Part shown: positions 10,894 through 18,808 of the stretch, in pieces | Layout of the letters: each line of letters opens with the position of its first letter | How positions within the stretch are numbered: the first letter of the stretch is position 1 | NCBI RefSeq assembly: GCF_000348945.1 | Contig: NZ_AOCK01000002.1 | Span: forward strand, 248,001-312,000 | DNA length: 64,000 nt | Direction of reading: 5' to 3' | From: Paeniglutamicibacter gangotriensis Lz1y | Lineage (GTDB): Bacteria > Actinomycetota > Actinomycetes > Actinomycetales > Micrococcaceae | Position numbers and translations under genes: made by a program | The notes under the pieces: model-generated | What the model saw: the letters and a program-made list of their open reading frames with translations, nothing else | Told to the model about the DNA's origin: nothing | Databases searched by the model: none

Positions 10894-11589
10894 CTAGAAG
10901 AGCCGGGCCGCCACGTCGTCGAGGCCGCGCATGGCATCGTAGTCGAGGATCAGGCAGTCGATGCCGCGGTCGGTGGCCAGCGTGCGGGCCTGCGGCTTGA
11001 TCTTCTGCGCGGCAAACAGTCCGCGCACGGGCTTGAGCAGCGGGTCGCGGTTAAGTAGTTCCAGGTAGCGGGTGAGTTGCTCGACGCCGTCGATGTCCCC
11101 ATTGCGCTTGAGCTCGATGGCCACGGTTGCGCCGTCGGCGTCCCGGGCCAGGATATCGACCGGGCCGATGGCCGTCATATATTCGCGGCGGATCAGCGTG
11201 TAGCCGGTGCCGACGGTCTCGATCTGGTCGGCCAGCAGGCGCTGCAGGTCGGATTCGACTCCGTCCTTGATCAATCCGGGGTCGATGCCGAGGTTGTGCT
11301 GGGAGTCGTGGATGATCTCCTTGATGTGCACCACCAGCCGGTCGTCCGACTTCTGGTGGGCAACGTGCCAGAGCTCGATGTCGCCCTCGGCTGCTTGTTC
11401 CTCGTCGGGTTCCACCACCCGCATCACGGCCGGGGGACTCATCCAGTTCAGCGGCTTGTAGCTGCCGCCGTCGGAATGGACCAGCACCGATCCGTCGGCC
11501 TTGACCATCAACAGACGGGTCGCTAGGGGGAGGTGGGCCCTGAGGCGGCCCTCGTAATCAACTGAACACTTGGCAATCACTAAACGCAC
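10894..11589 (-). CDS. nucS: mismatch-specific endonuclease NucS (EndoMS)
   Basis: NucS cuts both strands at mismatches and replaces MutS/MutL mismatch repair in most Actinobacteria; 231 residues. The N-terminal domain starts [16 protein letters not shown]. The RecB-like nuclease core holds [20 protein letters not shown] with the catalytic Asp/Glu/Lys, then [13 protein letters not shown]. The C-terminus ends in ARLF, like the beta-clamp-binding tail described for corynebacterial NucS. I chose GTG 11589 because homologues start there and TAGAGT lies 7 bases upstream (leaderless); a 100-residue upstream extension of the frame is not conserved-looking. Confidence 0.93.
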   Translation of the reverse strand: MRLVIAKCSVDYEGRLRAHLPLATRLLMVKADGSVLVHSDGGSYKPLNWMSPPAVMRVVEPDEEQAAEGDIELWHVAHQKSDDRLVVHIKEIIHDSQHNLGIDPGLIKDGVESDLQRLLADQIETVGTGYTLIRREYMTAIGPVDILARDADGATVAIELKRNGDIDGVEQLTRYLELLNRDPLLKPVRGLFAAQKIKPQARTLATDRGIDCLILDYDAMRGLDDVAARLF

Positions 11590-11602
11590 AGAGTGCACTC
11601 TA
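11590..11602 (-). promoter_or_regulatory. leaderless promoter and palindrome of nucS
   Basis: The -10-like TAGAGT (plus 11597-11602) lies 7 bases before GTG. The bases between form a perfect palindrome AGAGTGCACTCT (11590-11601) that reaches from within the -10 box to the start codon. No convincing -35 is visible. Confidence 0.45.
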
Positions 11603-11695
11603 CCGGGTTTCATCCCCGGGGTCCGACCCGGGCACCCGAAGCCGTGGGGTGTGCCGCGGGCAAAACCGACGGTCGAAGTGGGGCAGAATTGATCT

Positions 11696-12046
11696 ATGGC
11701 CCGCTCCAATCGTCCAAGTCGCTCCTCCACGCCCAAACCCCGTTCGGGCCGGGTCAATAAGTGGACCCGTGAGGACCCCTCCGCGGATGAGCCCTGGATG
11801 GAACGGGCTCGATACGGGGTCCAACGCCTGCAGGATGCGCCCGATGGGCAATGGCACGTGCGCCGGATCTCCGCGATCGGTGCCTCCAAGACCTACAAAT
11901 GCCCCGGCTGTGGGCACTTCATCGCTCCTGGGACCGAGCATCTGGTGGCCTGGCGCGCTGATCATTGGTCGGGAGACGACGCCTCAGCTGCTGCGCGTCG
12001 GCACTGGCACCCCAAATGCTGGGAATCGCGCTCTTACCGCTACTAG
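11696..12046 (+). CDS. small basic protein with a C-terminal zinc-binding-like motif
   Basis: A 116-residue protein divergent from nucS. The N-terminal third is basic and low in complexity ([19 protein letters not shown]). The C-terminal half has [18 protein letters not shown] and later RHWHPKCW, which together offer three Cys and several His that could bind Zn2+, resembling a treble-clef/HNH-like arrangement. Homologues in Arthrobacter are often loosely labelled 'ATP/GTP-binding protein'; no P-loop is visible. CAGAAT lies 6 bases before the ATG, and there is no ribosome site. Function unknown; the neighbour suggests a nucleic-acid role. Confidence 0.8.
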   Translation: MARSNRPSRSSTPKPRSGRVNKWTREDPSADEPWMERARYGVQRLQDAPDGQWHVRRISAIGASKTYKCPGCGHFIAPGTEHLVAWRADHWSGDDASAAARRHWHPKCWESRSYRY

Positions 12047-12509
12047 CCCGTCCCCAACGCGTAAACCGCACGTGTGCCCTTGGTTCCGAGCAGCTCATCA
12101 CCGTCATCTTCGTTAAGGGCCGGTAGCGAGCCTGATTCTGCGCTGGCGTTCTCCTGCGGCAGTGCACTGCCGGTGTCGATCGTGAACGACCATGAGGTCG
12201 AGGAGCCGTTCCGAATGTCGCGACGTCTCGTGCTCCCTAACCGATGGACCTTTCCCTGGGGCCAAAATGAAGTGAACTGTCGCTTAAATACCTCGAGCCA
12301 CGGACCTTCCTCAACCGCCTGAGCGGTTCTACAGAAGAAGATTGTCCAGATGAAGGAAATAATTGCTGCAGGTCATTGATGCCTTGCGGGTTCTTCCTTA
12401 CGCTTAAGCGGAGCTCGCGGTGATCCGCGCCGCGGGCCCTCGAACCGGTCCGCGACAGGACCAACGGGAGTTCCAAGCAATCTTCCATGACTTGAAGGGA
12501 AAGCATCAT
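12047..12509 (+). other. intergenic stretch, no gene supported
   Basis: 463 bases between the zinc-motif protein and the lipoprotein gene. Short open frames here lack ribosome sites, signature motifs and actinobacterial codon pattern. The right end presumably holds the promoter of the lipoprotein gene, but no clear -35/-10 pair could be picked. Confidence 0.6.
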
Positions 12510-13238
12510 ATGAATCGTCTACGGATCACGATGGGCTTGTTGGGTGTTGGAACGATTATGATCACTGGCGCCGGGTGTGCGACCCAATCGGAGGTGCCCA
12601 TAGCGAGCTCGTCAGCCACCGTGAGCGGGTCCACCGATGTATCGCCTTCAGCGGCTGCTTCCTCGACGCAAGTAGCGTCGGAAACTCAGCAGGGAACCGA
12701 GGATCCCGAAGATCTTTACCCAGTGCTGAAGGCTGCTGCCGGGGAGAACGACAAGTTGCCGGCCGAGGCAGATTTGGACGACATTGACCCGGCGAGCGTG
12801 CGCTCGCTAGGGAGCTCTGCCTACGCGTCCCAGTTCGTGGCAGTCACCAAGGACAAGGAAGTGTGCTTGATTGCTTGGGCCATTCCCGGCAGTGGCGACG
12901 GGACGCCGGTGAACTATGGGTCACCGGGCATTGAATGCGAAGACGTCGACGACGTCGTGGAAGACGGCCTGGGGGTTCGGGTTGAACCTGAGAAGGACGC
13001 AAGTGACCTGGTCGCATTCCTGCTGCCACCGGATATGGAAGAGGATCAAGTGAGAAAGACGGTGTTGGCTATTCCCGGTAATCACGAGGACCTGCGTCCG
13101 CCGGTGGAAATCAACACGAACGTTGATGGCTCGATCACGTTGGCCATGGACACGGCAACGGCAGACGAGTTGGGGAGTATTGAGATTCCTCGTCCCGATG
13201 GCACGACCTTGTCGCTGTCCGAAGATTCCGAGTCCTAA
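12510..13238 (+). CDS. putative secreted lipoprotein of unknown function
   Basis: A 242-residue protein. It begins MNRLRITMGLLGVGTIMITGAGC, a signal peptide with a lipoprotein-like end (Cys23; the -3 position is not ideal). Next comes a Ser/Thr/Ala-rich linker (about residues 25-65), then an acidic domain containing PASVRSLGSSAYASQFVAV and VCLIAWAIPGSGDG. ATG 12510 is supported by GAAGGGAA 8 bases upstream. Convergent with the AI-2E family gene. No family recognised. Confidence 0.8.
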   Translation: MNRLRITMGLLGVGTIMITGAGCATQSEVPIASSSATVSGSTDVSPSAAASSTQVASETQQGTEDPEDLYPVLKAAAGENDKLPAEADLDDIDPASVRSLGSSAYASQFVAVTKDKEVCLIAWAIPGSGDGTPVNYGSPGIECEDVDDVVEDGLGVRVEPEKDASDLVAFLLPPDMEEDQVRKTVLAIPGNHEDLRPPVEINTNVDGSITLAMDTATADELGSIEIPRPDGTTLSLSEDSES

Positions 13239-13344
13239 ACCGTCACGGGAGTATCCACTTCACGCTGCCGCCGGTTCTCTGGCTCTGGGCCTCGGGTTCC
13301 AAGGTCAATTGCTACAGCCGTGCCGTGGCGAAGAATGAGCGCCA

Positions 13345-13396
13345 AGCGCCCCGCTTCGGTATTGCGCGGCCCCGGCCGGGAGCCGGAGGGGGCGCT
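13345..13396. terminator. possible convergent terminator
   Basis: AGCGCCCC (13345-13352) pairs with GGGGCGCT (13389-13396) around a G/C-rich 36-base loop that can fold further. There is no T run. It lies between two convergent genes and ends two bases before the stop of the minus-strand one. Confidence 0.4.
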
Positions 13397-13397
13397 G

Positions 13398-14762
13398 CTA
13401 GCGTGCATCCTGCCGGGAAATGAATACCTCACGCAGGATGAGCATGACGGCGGCGGCCGTGGGGATGGCCATCAGAGCGCCGGCCACCCCGAGCAGCGAG
13501 CCACCGGCAATCACCGAGATCACGGCCACCGCACCGGGCACTGCAACGGCCTTCTGCATGACCCGCGGGGAGACGAAGTAGGCCTCGATCTGCAGATAGC
13601 CGAAGTAGCAAATCGCGTAGATCGCCGCGGTCTGCCAGCCCAAGGTTAGCGAGATCAGCGATACCAGGATTCCCGCGATCACGGCCCCAACCAGCGGGAT
13701 AAACGCCAGCATGGCCACTAATAAGGTCAGTAGGGCAGCAAAAGGAACCTTGAGGATGCTCATGAGTATTAGGGCAATGGTCGCGTTCAGCAGCGCCACG
13801 AAGGCCTGGCCGATTACGTAGTTGCCTACCGAGCGGGTGATGGTCTCGCTCAGTTCCTCGACCCGAGCGCGTCGCGAACGTGGAGCCAGGCGGTAGGCAA
13901 AGGCCTTCATCGCCGGCATCGAGGCCAAGAAGTAGATGGCCAACACCAGCACGATCAACACCCCGAACGCGCCCTGAGCGATCACAGAGCCTACGCCCAG
14001 CACGCCGCCGAAGATCCCGCCGACGGCTCCGGTGTCGGAGAAGAACTTCCCGATCTCCTCGCTGATCCGATCCGACACCTGGAATTGCGCGTCAAGCGAG
14101 ACGAAGAACTCCGAATGCAGAAAGTCATCCACGAGCTTCGGGGCACGTTCAATGAACTGCGACGTCTGGGTGCTGAGGGTGGGGATGATGCTGCCGATGA
14201 ATCCTGCTGCTCCGCCCAGCAGCGCCAGCATGGTGATTATGACCCCGAGAGTGCGGGAAAGTCCGTGCCTGACCATGAAACGAACGATCGGATCGAGTCC
14301 CAAGGCAATGAATAAGGCAATGGCGATCCAGATGATCAACGAGCCGACGTTGGTGAGTAAGAAGAACACCAGCAGTGCCAGCCCGATGCCGACAGTAAGT
14401 AGGAAGCCGAAGGCGATGGGGTTTGTCTGCGGGGAGATATCCGTACCCGTTGAGGCATCGTCGTGGGTCGGTTCCGGAGGGAAGCCGAAGTTTGCCGGAG
14501 GCTTGATCCTGGCTTCAAGTGTTTGTTGCGCGGTGCCCAACAGGCGTTGCCACCAGCGTCGGGAGGTGCCCGGCTGTGCTTGGGGTTGCTGTGGCGCATA
14601 GTTGACCCAGTTCGCTGTTTCTCCGGGGCGCACTGATGTTGCTGCAGGCTCGCTGCCTGCCCGGGCGGGATCCGAGGCAGCTTTGCCCGAGGTTCCGGAC
14701 CCGGTTCCCATGGCAGAAGAACCAGTCGGTGTTGCTTCGTTGTCCCCATCTTGAGTAGTCAC
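13398..14762 (-). CDS. AI-2E family (PerM-like) transporter
   Basis: A 454-residue membrane protein. A long polar N-terminal tail (about residues 1-125, Gly/Ser/Pro-rich) is followed by the eight-helix PerM/TqsA core, with typical stretches such as IIWIAIALFIALGLDPIVRF, VLAIYFLASMPAMK and FIPLVGAVIAGILV. Members export autoinducer-2 or act as Na+/H+ antiporters; the substrate here is unknown. The start is GTG 14762 with TAATAT ending 9 bases upstream, again leaderless; a later in-frame ATG at residue 18 is possible. Confidence 0.88.
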   Translation of the reverse strand: MTTQDGDNEATPTGSSAMGTGSGTSGKAASDPARAGSEPAATSVRPGETANWVNYAPQQPQAQPGTSRRWWQRLLGTAQQTLEARIKPPANFGFPPEPTHDDASTGTDISPQTNPIAFGFLLTVGIGLALLVFFLLTNVGSLIIWIAIALFIALGLDPIVRFMVRHGLSRTLGVIITMLALLGGAAGFIGSIIPTLSTQTSQFIERAPKLVDDFLHSEFFVSLDAQFQVSDRISEEIGKFFSDTGAVGGIFGGVLGVGSVIAQGAFGVLIVLVLAIYFLASMPAMKAFAYRLAPRSRRARVEELSETITRSVGNYVIGQAFVALLNATIALILMSILKVPFAALLTLLVAMLAFIPLVGAVIAGILVSLISLTLGWQTAAIYAICYFGYLQIEAYFVSPRVMQKAVAVPGAVAVISVIAGGSLLGVAGALMAIPTAAAVMLILREVFISRQDAR

Positions 14763-14900
14763 AACCTGAGCATATTACTCGCGGAGGGGACTTGGCAGCT
14801 TTGGGCCGCTTAACCGACCGCGTCCAAACGTGGCCGATCCCTCATCAGCAATAGGCGTGGTGCTAGGCACATCAGGGAACCGCTTTGGTGAACAACTCGT

Positions 14901-14906
14901 TAGACT
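14901..14906 (+). promoter_or_regulatory. -10 box of leaderless gene 14913
   Basis: TAGACT ends 6 bases before the GTG start, and no ribosome site lies between. A convincing -35 is not visible. Confidence 0.5.
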
Positions 14907-14912
14907 TATGTT

Positions 14913-16691
14913 GTGCCCTCCTCGTTGGATGACGTTGGACGGCTCCCGAGGCCGAATCTCGACCCCCCTCCGTTAGGTGTAATTGTGCGAAAGATCTTCT
15001 CAGCGATCGCTATCATTCTTGGGCTTGCAGCCCTGGTGGTGGGGATCGGCCAGCGTACCGTATGGGCTCCGCCCGAGACGCTGACCGCTTCCCTCGAGCA
15101 GCCTGCAGCAGCTCCGGTGACTCTGCTCGAATCCGGGATCGGCACCGTCGCGGGTCATCCCACCGAAATCACCATCAAGGCCGAGGGCAAGTTCTCCGCC
15201 TCACTGGTGCGCTCCGCGGACGCCGAGGCATGGGTCGGTAAAGCTGCCCACACCAGCATCACAGGCATCAACGCCGAAGAGCAGAGCATCGAGGCAACCA
15301 GCGAAACCGGTGAAAAAGAGGTCCCGAACCCTGCCGGCGCCGATCTCTTCCAGTCGACCGAAAACGCCGACAAGACCATGACCTACCGCTGGACGAACCC
15401 CGACGAGGGATCGTGGACGCTGTTGCTGGCCGCAGATGGCAAGGCCGCCGCACCCACCGATGTCTCGGTGACCTGGCCCGGAGATACCGCCACCCCGTTC
15501 TCGATGCCGTTGATCATCGCAGGTGCCCTGTTGTTGGTGGCAGGCATCGCGCTGGCCGCAGTACGCACCACCCCGCGTAACGGATCCAAGGGCGGCGGAG
15601 GGCGCCGTTCGGCTGTCCGGTCCCCGGCCACCGGTGCTACTCCCGTGGTTCCAGCTCCCAAGGATGGCCCGGGCACCGTGGCCAAGGTCGTGGCCACCGC
15701 CTCGGTGCTGGCCCTGGCGTTGGTTCCAGCAGGCCCGGCGCTGGCCAGTGGCGTGCCGGCAGACCCGTCCGCCGTGAGTACCCAGGAAGAACCCAACACC
15801 TACCCGGTGGTCTTGCAGAAGCAACTCGAACGCATCTTGGGCGAGGTATCCACGTCGGTGGCCAAGGCCGACAAGTCCAAGAACGCCAAGGACCTTGAGT
15901 CCCGGACCACCGGCGCCTTGAAGGTGTTGCGCGAGGGAAACTACAAGCTGCGCAATGACGACGTCAAGATTGATGGTCCGGCAGCCATCGACACCTCGGT
16001 CATCCGTTCGGCCGCTGTACCCACCGATGACGGCGCGACATTCCCGCGCTCGATCGTCGTGGTCACCGCGAAGGATTCGGGGGCCTCGACCATCCCGACC
16101 GCACTGACCTTGACCCAGGCCGGCCCGCGTGAGAACTACAAGCTCGCCTTCGCCACTCCCATGCTGCCCGGATCCGAGTTCCCCGGCATCGGCGTCGGGG
16201 ACCAGTCGGTGAAGCTGCTCAGGGATGACGCTGATTCGTTGATCATGACCCCGAAGCAGGCTCTTGAGCGCTTGGCCGGCTACATGGACGATCCGAAATC
16301 CAAGCACGCCGATTCCTTCGCCGAGAACGCGTTCCTGACGCTGAACGCCAAGGACCAGAAGGCCCTGGTCGACGCGAACAAGGATGCGAAGATCAGCTTC
16401 AAGCGCTCGGTGAACACCAAGGACACCGTCGTGGTCGCAGCACCCGATGGCGGGGCCCTGGTTTCGGGCAACTTCACGTCCATGACCACCGCCAAGCCGA
16501 AGGAAGACGGCGGGACCATCGGTCTGGATAAAACCACCGCGAAGATCGTCGGGGTCAAGGACACCAAGAAGGGCATCGAGATCAGCTACGGCGAACCGAT
16601 GATGCTCTACATCCCAGCCAAGGGCTCGAAGGAAAAGGTCCAGCTGGTGGCCGCCGAGGTCGTTGCCAAGGGCGCCAAGCTGCTGAAGTAG
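14913..16691 (+). CDS. large membrane-anchored exported protein with an internal signal-like segment
   Basis: A 592-residue protein of unrecognised family. Helix 1 is at about residues 26-46. An extracytoplasmic domain follows (about 50-190), then helix 2 (IIAGALLLVAGIALAAV, about 199-216). A basic Gly/Arg cytoplasmic stretch leads to a third hydrophobic segment VVATASVLALALVPAGPALA (about 258-277), which ends in an AxA-like signal-peptidase site. The remaining 310 residues look like a secreted domain with Lys/Asp-rich repeats. The layout resembles a membrane protein fused to a second exported protein. Start GTG 14913 fits the leaderless pattern. Confidence 0.8.
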   Translation: MPSSLDDVGRLPRPNLDPPPLGVIVRKIFSAIAIILGLAALVVGIGQRTVWAPPETLTASLEQPAAAPVTLLESGIGTVAGHPTEITIKAEGKFSASLVRSADAEAWVGKAAHTSITGINAEEQSIEATSETGEKEVPNPAGADLFQSTENADKTMTYRWTNPDEGSWTLLLAADGKAAAPTDVSVTWPGDTATPFSMPLIIAGALLLVAGIALAAVRTTPRNGSKGGGGRRSAVRSPATGATPVVPAPKDGPGTVAKVVATASVLALALVPAGPALASGVPADPSAVSTQEEPNTYPVVLQKQLERILGEVSTSVAKADKSKNAKDLESRTTGALKVLREGNYKLRNDDVKIDGPAAIDTSVIRSAAVPTDDGATFPRSIVVVTAKDSGASTIPTALTLTQAGPRENYKLAFATPMLPGSEFPGIGVGDQSVKLLRDDADSLIMTPKQALERLAGYMDDPKSKHADSFAENAFLTLNAKDQKALVDANKDAKISFKRSVNTKDTVVVAAPDGGALVSGNFTSMTTAKPKEDGGTIGLDKTTAKIVGVKDTKKGIEISYGEPMMLYIPAKGSKEKVQLVAAEVVAKGAKLLK

Positions 16692-16746
16692 CGACTGAGC
16701 GCCCACCCGGCGCAGCAACCGCGGTCCTGAGGGCCCGGTAGACAGT

Positions 16747-16804
16747 AAACGTGGTGTCATTGCACGCACAGGGAAACCTGCGCCGGTGGTGGCACCACGT
16801 TTTT
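16747..16804 (+). terminator. intrinsic terminator after gene 14913-16691
   Basis: AAACGTGGTG (16747-16756) pairs with CACCACGTTT (16793-16802), followed by more Ts. The loop contains a second small stem (CAGG-gaaa-CCTG). The position, 55 bases after the stop, fits a terminator. Confidence 0.7.
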
Positions 16805-16938
16805 GTGTTCCTGGGCCATGGGATGGCCAACGCTGCCGGGCGACGCGCCGCCGAGGCGTTCTGCCCGTCAGCTAGCCGAAACGCCTTAGCTGGTGCCGGG
16901 GTTTTCTCCCGGAGCCCGAAGCGGCCTAAAGTAGGAGG

Positions 16939-17877
16939 ATGACCACCAGCATGCCTGAACCCACTGCACCTTCCTCCCGCGGCGCCATTGATCTGGGCGC
17001 CTTCAAGCCGACAGCACCGCCGAACATCGACCCGGCCGCGGGCGAAACCCCGTCCGGCGCCCCCACCTGGGTCCGTGCCGTCGACCAGGAGACCTTCCCG
17101 GAAATCGTTGCGCTATCGCAGCAGGTTCCGGTTGTCGTGTCCCTGGGTAGCGGGCGTTCGCCCGCTTCGGCACAACTCGATTCGATGCTCGGCGCGCTCG
17201 TCGATGCGAAGGCCGGCACCATGGTGATGGCCACCGTCGACGCTGAGCAGCAGCCGGCCATTGCCCAGGCCTTCCAGGTCACCCAGGTCCCCTCGGTCAT
17301 CGCTTTGATCAACGGCCAGCCGGTGCCGATGTTCCAGGGCAGCGCCGAGGTCTCGCAGATCCGTTCACTGATCGATGAACTGCTCTCCCTGGGCGTGCAG
17401 CACGGGGTGGCAGGCACCGTGGCCCCGTTGGGCACCTCCGCCGCAGAGCCCGTCGAAGCGCCGTTGCCTCCGCTGCACCAAGCAGCATTGGACGCCATCG
17501 AGTCCGGTGACCTTCCCGCGGCTGAGACCGCCTACAAGCAGGCCTTGAATGAGAAGCCCAATGACAACGATGCGGTCATCGGACTGAACCAGGTGCGCCT
17601 GCTGATCCGCACCGAAGGTAAGGATTTGGCCGAGGTGCGTGCCGCCGGTGCTGCCGGCCCCGACGACCTTGAAGCGCAGCTGGACGTGGCCGACATGGAT
17701 CTGGTCGGCGGACACGTCGAGGACGCCTTTGCCCGGCTCGTGGCCTTCATTGGCCGGCACGCCGGCGATGAGAAGGAAGCTGCTCGGGCACGGCTCGTGG
17801 AGCTCTACTCGGTGGTTGGCGTGGGGGATGAGCGCGTGGTGGCCTCGAGGCAGAAGCTGGCCCGCGTCCTGTTCTAA
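16939..17877 (+). CDS. YbbN/CnoX-like thioredoxin-fold and TPR co-chaperone
   Basis: A 312-residue protein. A thioredoxin-like domain (about residues 45-150) contains TVDAEQQPAIAQAFQVTQVP and SVIALINGQPV, but the usual WCxxC is replaced by GSGRSPAS, so it is redox-inactive at that site. The C-terminal 130 residues carry TPR-like helices with the hallmark LHQAALDAIESGDLPAAETA. Homologues (CnoX) bind unfolded proteins and pass them to chaperones. AGGAGG directly touches ATG 16939, so the start is either a leaderless ATG (TAAAGT 6 bases upstream) or ATG 16951. Confidence 0.88.
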   Translation: MTTSMPEPTAPSSRGAIDLGAFKPTAPPNIDPAAGETPSGAPTWVRAVDQETFPEIVALSQQVPVVVSLGSGRSPASAQLDSMLGALVDAKAGTMVMATVDAEQQPAIAQAFQVTQVPSVIALINGQPVPMFQGSAEVSQIRSLIDELLSLGVQHGVAGTVAPLGTSAAEPVEAPLPPLHQAALDAIESGDLPAAETAYKQALNEKPNDNDAVIGLNQVRLLIRTEGKDLAEVRAAGAAGPDDLEAQLDVADMDLVGGHVEDAFARLVAFIGRHAGDEKEAARARLVELYSVVGVGDERVVASRQKLARVLF

Positions 17878-17901
17878 AAACCCCGCTTGACCGGGCGCTT
17901 G

Positions 17902-17937
17902 AAGGTACGGCCTGCCGTATATGGTGGGCCGTACCTT
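17902..17937 (+). terminator. terminator after the YbbN-like gene
   Basis: AAGGTACGGCC (17902-17912) and GGCCGTACCTT (17927-17937) form a perfect 11-bp stem with a 14-base loop, 24 bases after the stop. The T run is short. Confidence 0.65.
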
Positions 17938-18028
17938 TGGTTCTGGCTGCTTCCATTTCCCGCCGTGGGGAGCGGATTAGTCCGATGGGATGACGCTTTC
18001 TGCCCCTGCGGACTGTTAGTTTCGAGGC

Positions 18029-18808
18029 ATGAGTATTTCCAACACCCCTGAGGGGACCCCGGCACTCTCGATCCGCTCGCTGGGCAAGCGCTTCGGCGAA
18101 AACGTTGCAGTCAACGGCATTTCGTTGGATGTTCCCGCCGGATCGTTCTTCGGCTTGGTCGGTCCCAACGGTGCCGGCAAGACCACCGCGCTGTCCATGG
18201 CCACCGGCCTGCTGCGCCCCGACGCGGGCCAGGTGTGGCTAAACGGCATCGACGTGTGGGCCGAACCGTTGCGCGCCAAGGCTGCCATGGGCGTGCTGGC
18301 CGACGGGGTGCGGCTCTTTGATAGGCTCTCCGGCCGCCAGCTGGTCACCTACGCCGGATTGCTGCGCGGCATGGACCGCGACACCGTCAAGGAGCGCACC
18401 GACGACCTGCTGCGCGTCCTGGACCTCGAAGACGCCGGAAACAAGCTGGTGGTGGACTACTCGGCGGGTATGAGCAAGAAGATCGCCCTGGCCACCGCGC
18501 TGATCCACTCTCCGAGGGTACTGGTACTTGATGAGCCGTTCGAGGCAGTGGATCCGGTCTCCGCGGCGAACATCCGCGACATTCTGGCAGACTACGTGTC
18601 CCACGGCGGCACCGTGATCGTCTCCTCCCACGTCATGGACCTGGTCCAGCGCATGTGTTCACACGTGGCAGTCATCGCCGGTGGCAACCTGTTGGCCGTG
18701 GGCACCGTGGACGAGGTGCGTGCCGGCGCCTCCCTGGAAGAACGCTTCGTGGACTTGGTCGGCGGGCGCGGAAACAATGAGGGGCTCTCATGGTTGCACA
18801 CCTCCTAA
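18029..18808 (+). CDS. ABC transporter ATP-binding protein
   Basis: A 259-residue ATPase of the DrrA/CcmA-like exporter type. Walker A is GPNGAGKTTA (about residues 48-57). The signature region is unusual, DYSAGMSKKIAL rather than LSGGQ. Walker B is VLVLDEPFEAVDP, and the switch His is in VIVSSHVMD. It overlaps the permease gene by 19 bases, so the two form one exporter. TAGTTT lies 6 bases before ATG, suggesting a leaderless mRNA. The substrate cannot be told from sequence. Confidence 0.93.
   Translation: MSISNTPEGTPALSIRSLGKRFGENVAVNGISLDVPAGSFFGLVGPNGAGKTTALSMATGLLRPDAGQVWLNGIDVWAEPLRAKAAMGVLADGVRLFDRLSGRQLVTYAGLLRGMDRDTVKERTDDLLRVLDLEDAGNKLVVDYSAGMSKKIALATALIHSPRVLVLDEPFEAVDPVSAANIRDILADYVSHGGTVIVSSHVMDLVQRMCSHVAVIAGGNLLAVGTVDEVRAGASLEERFVDLVGGRGNNEGLSWLHTS

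Noticed and set aside
12074-12322. Short plus-strand open frame after the zinc-motif gene
   Set aside because: No ribosome site, no homologous-looking motif and poor codon pattern.
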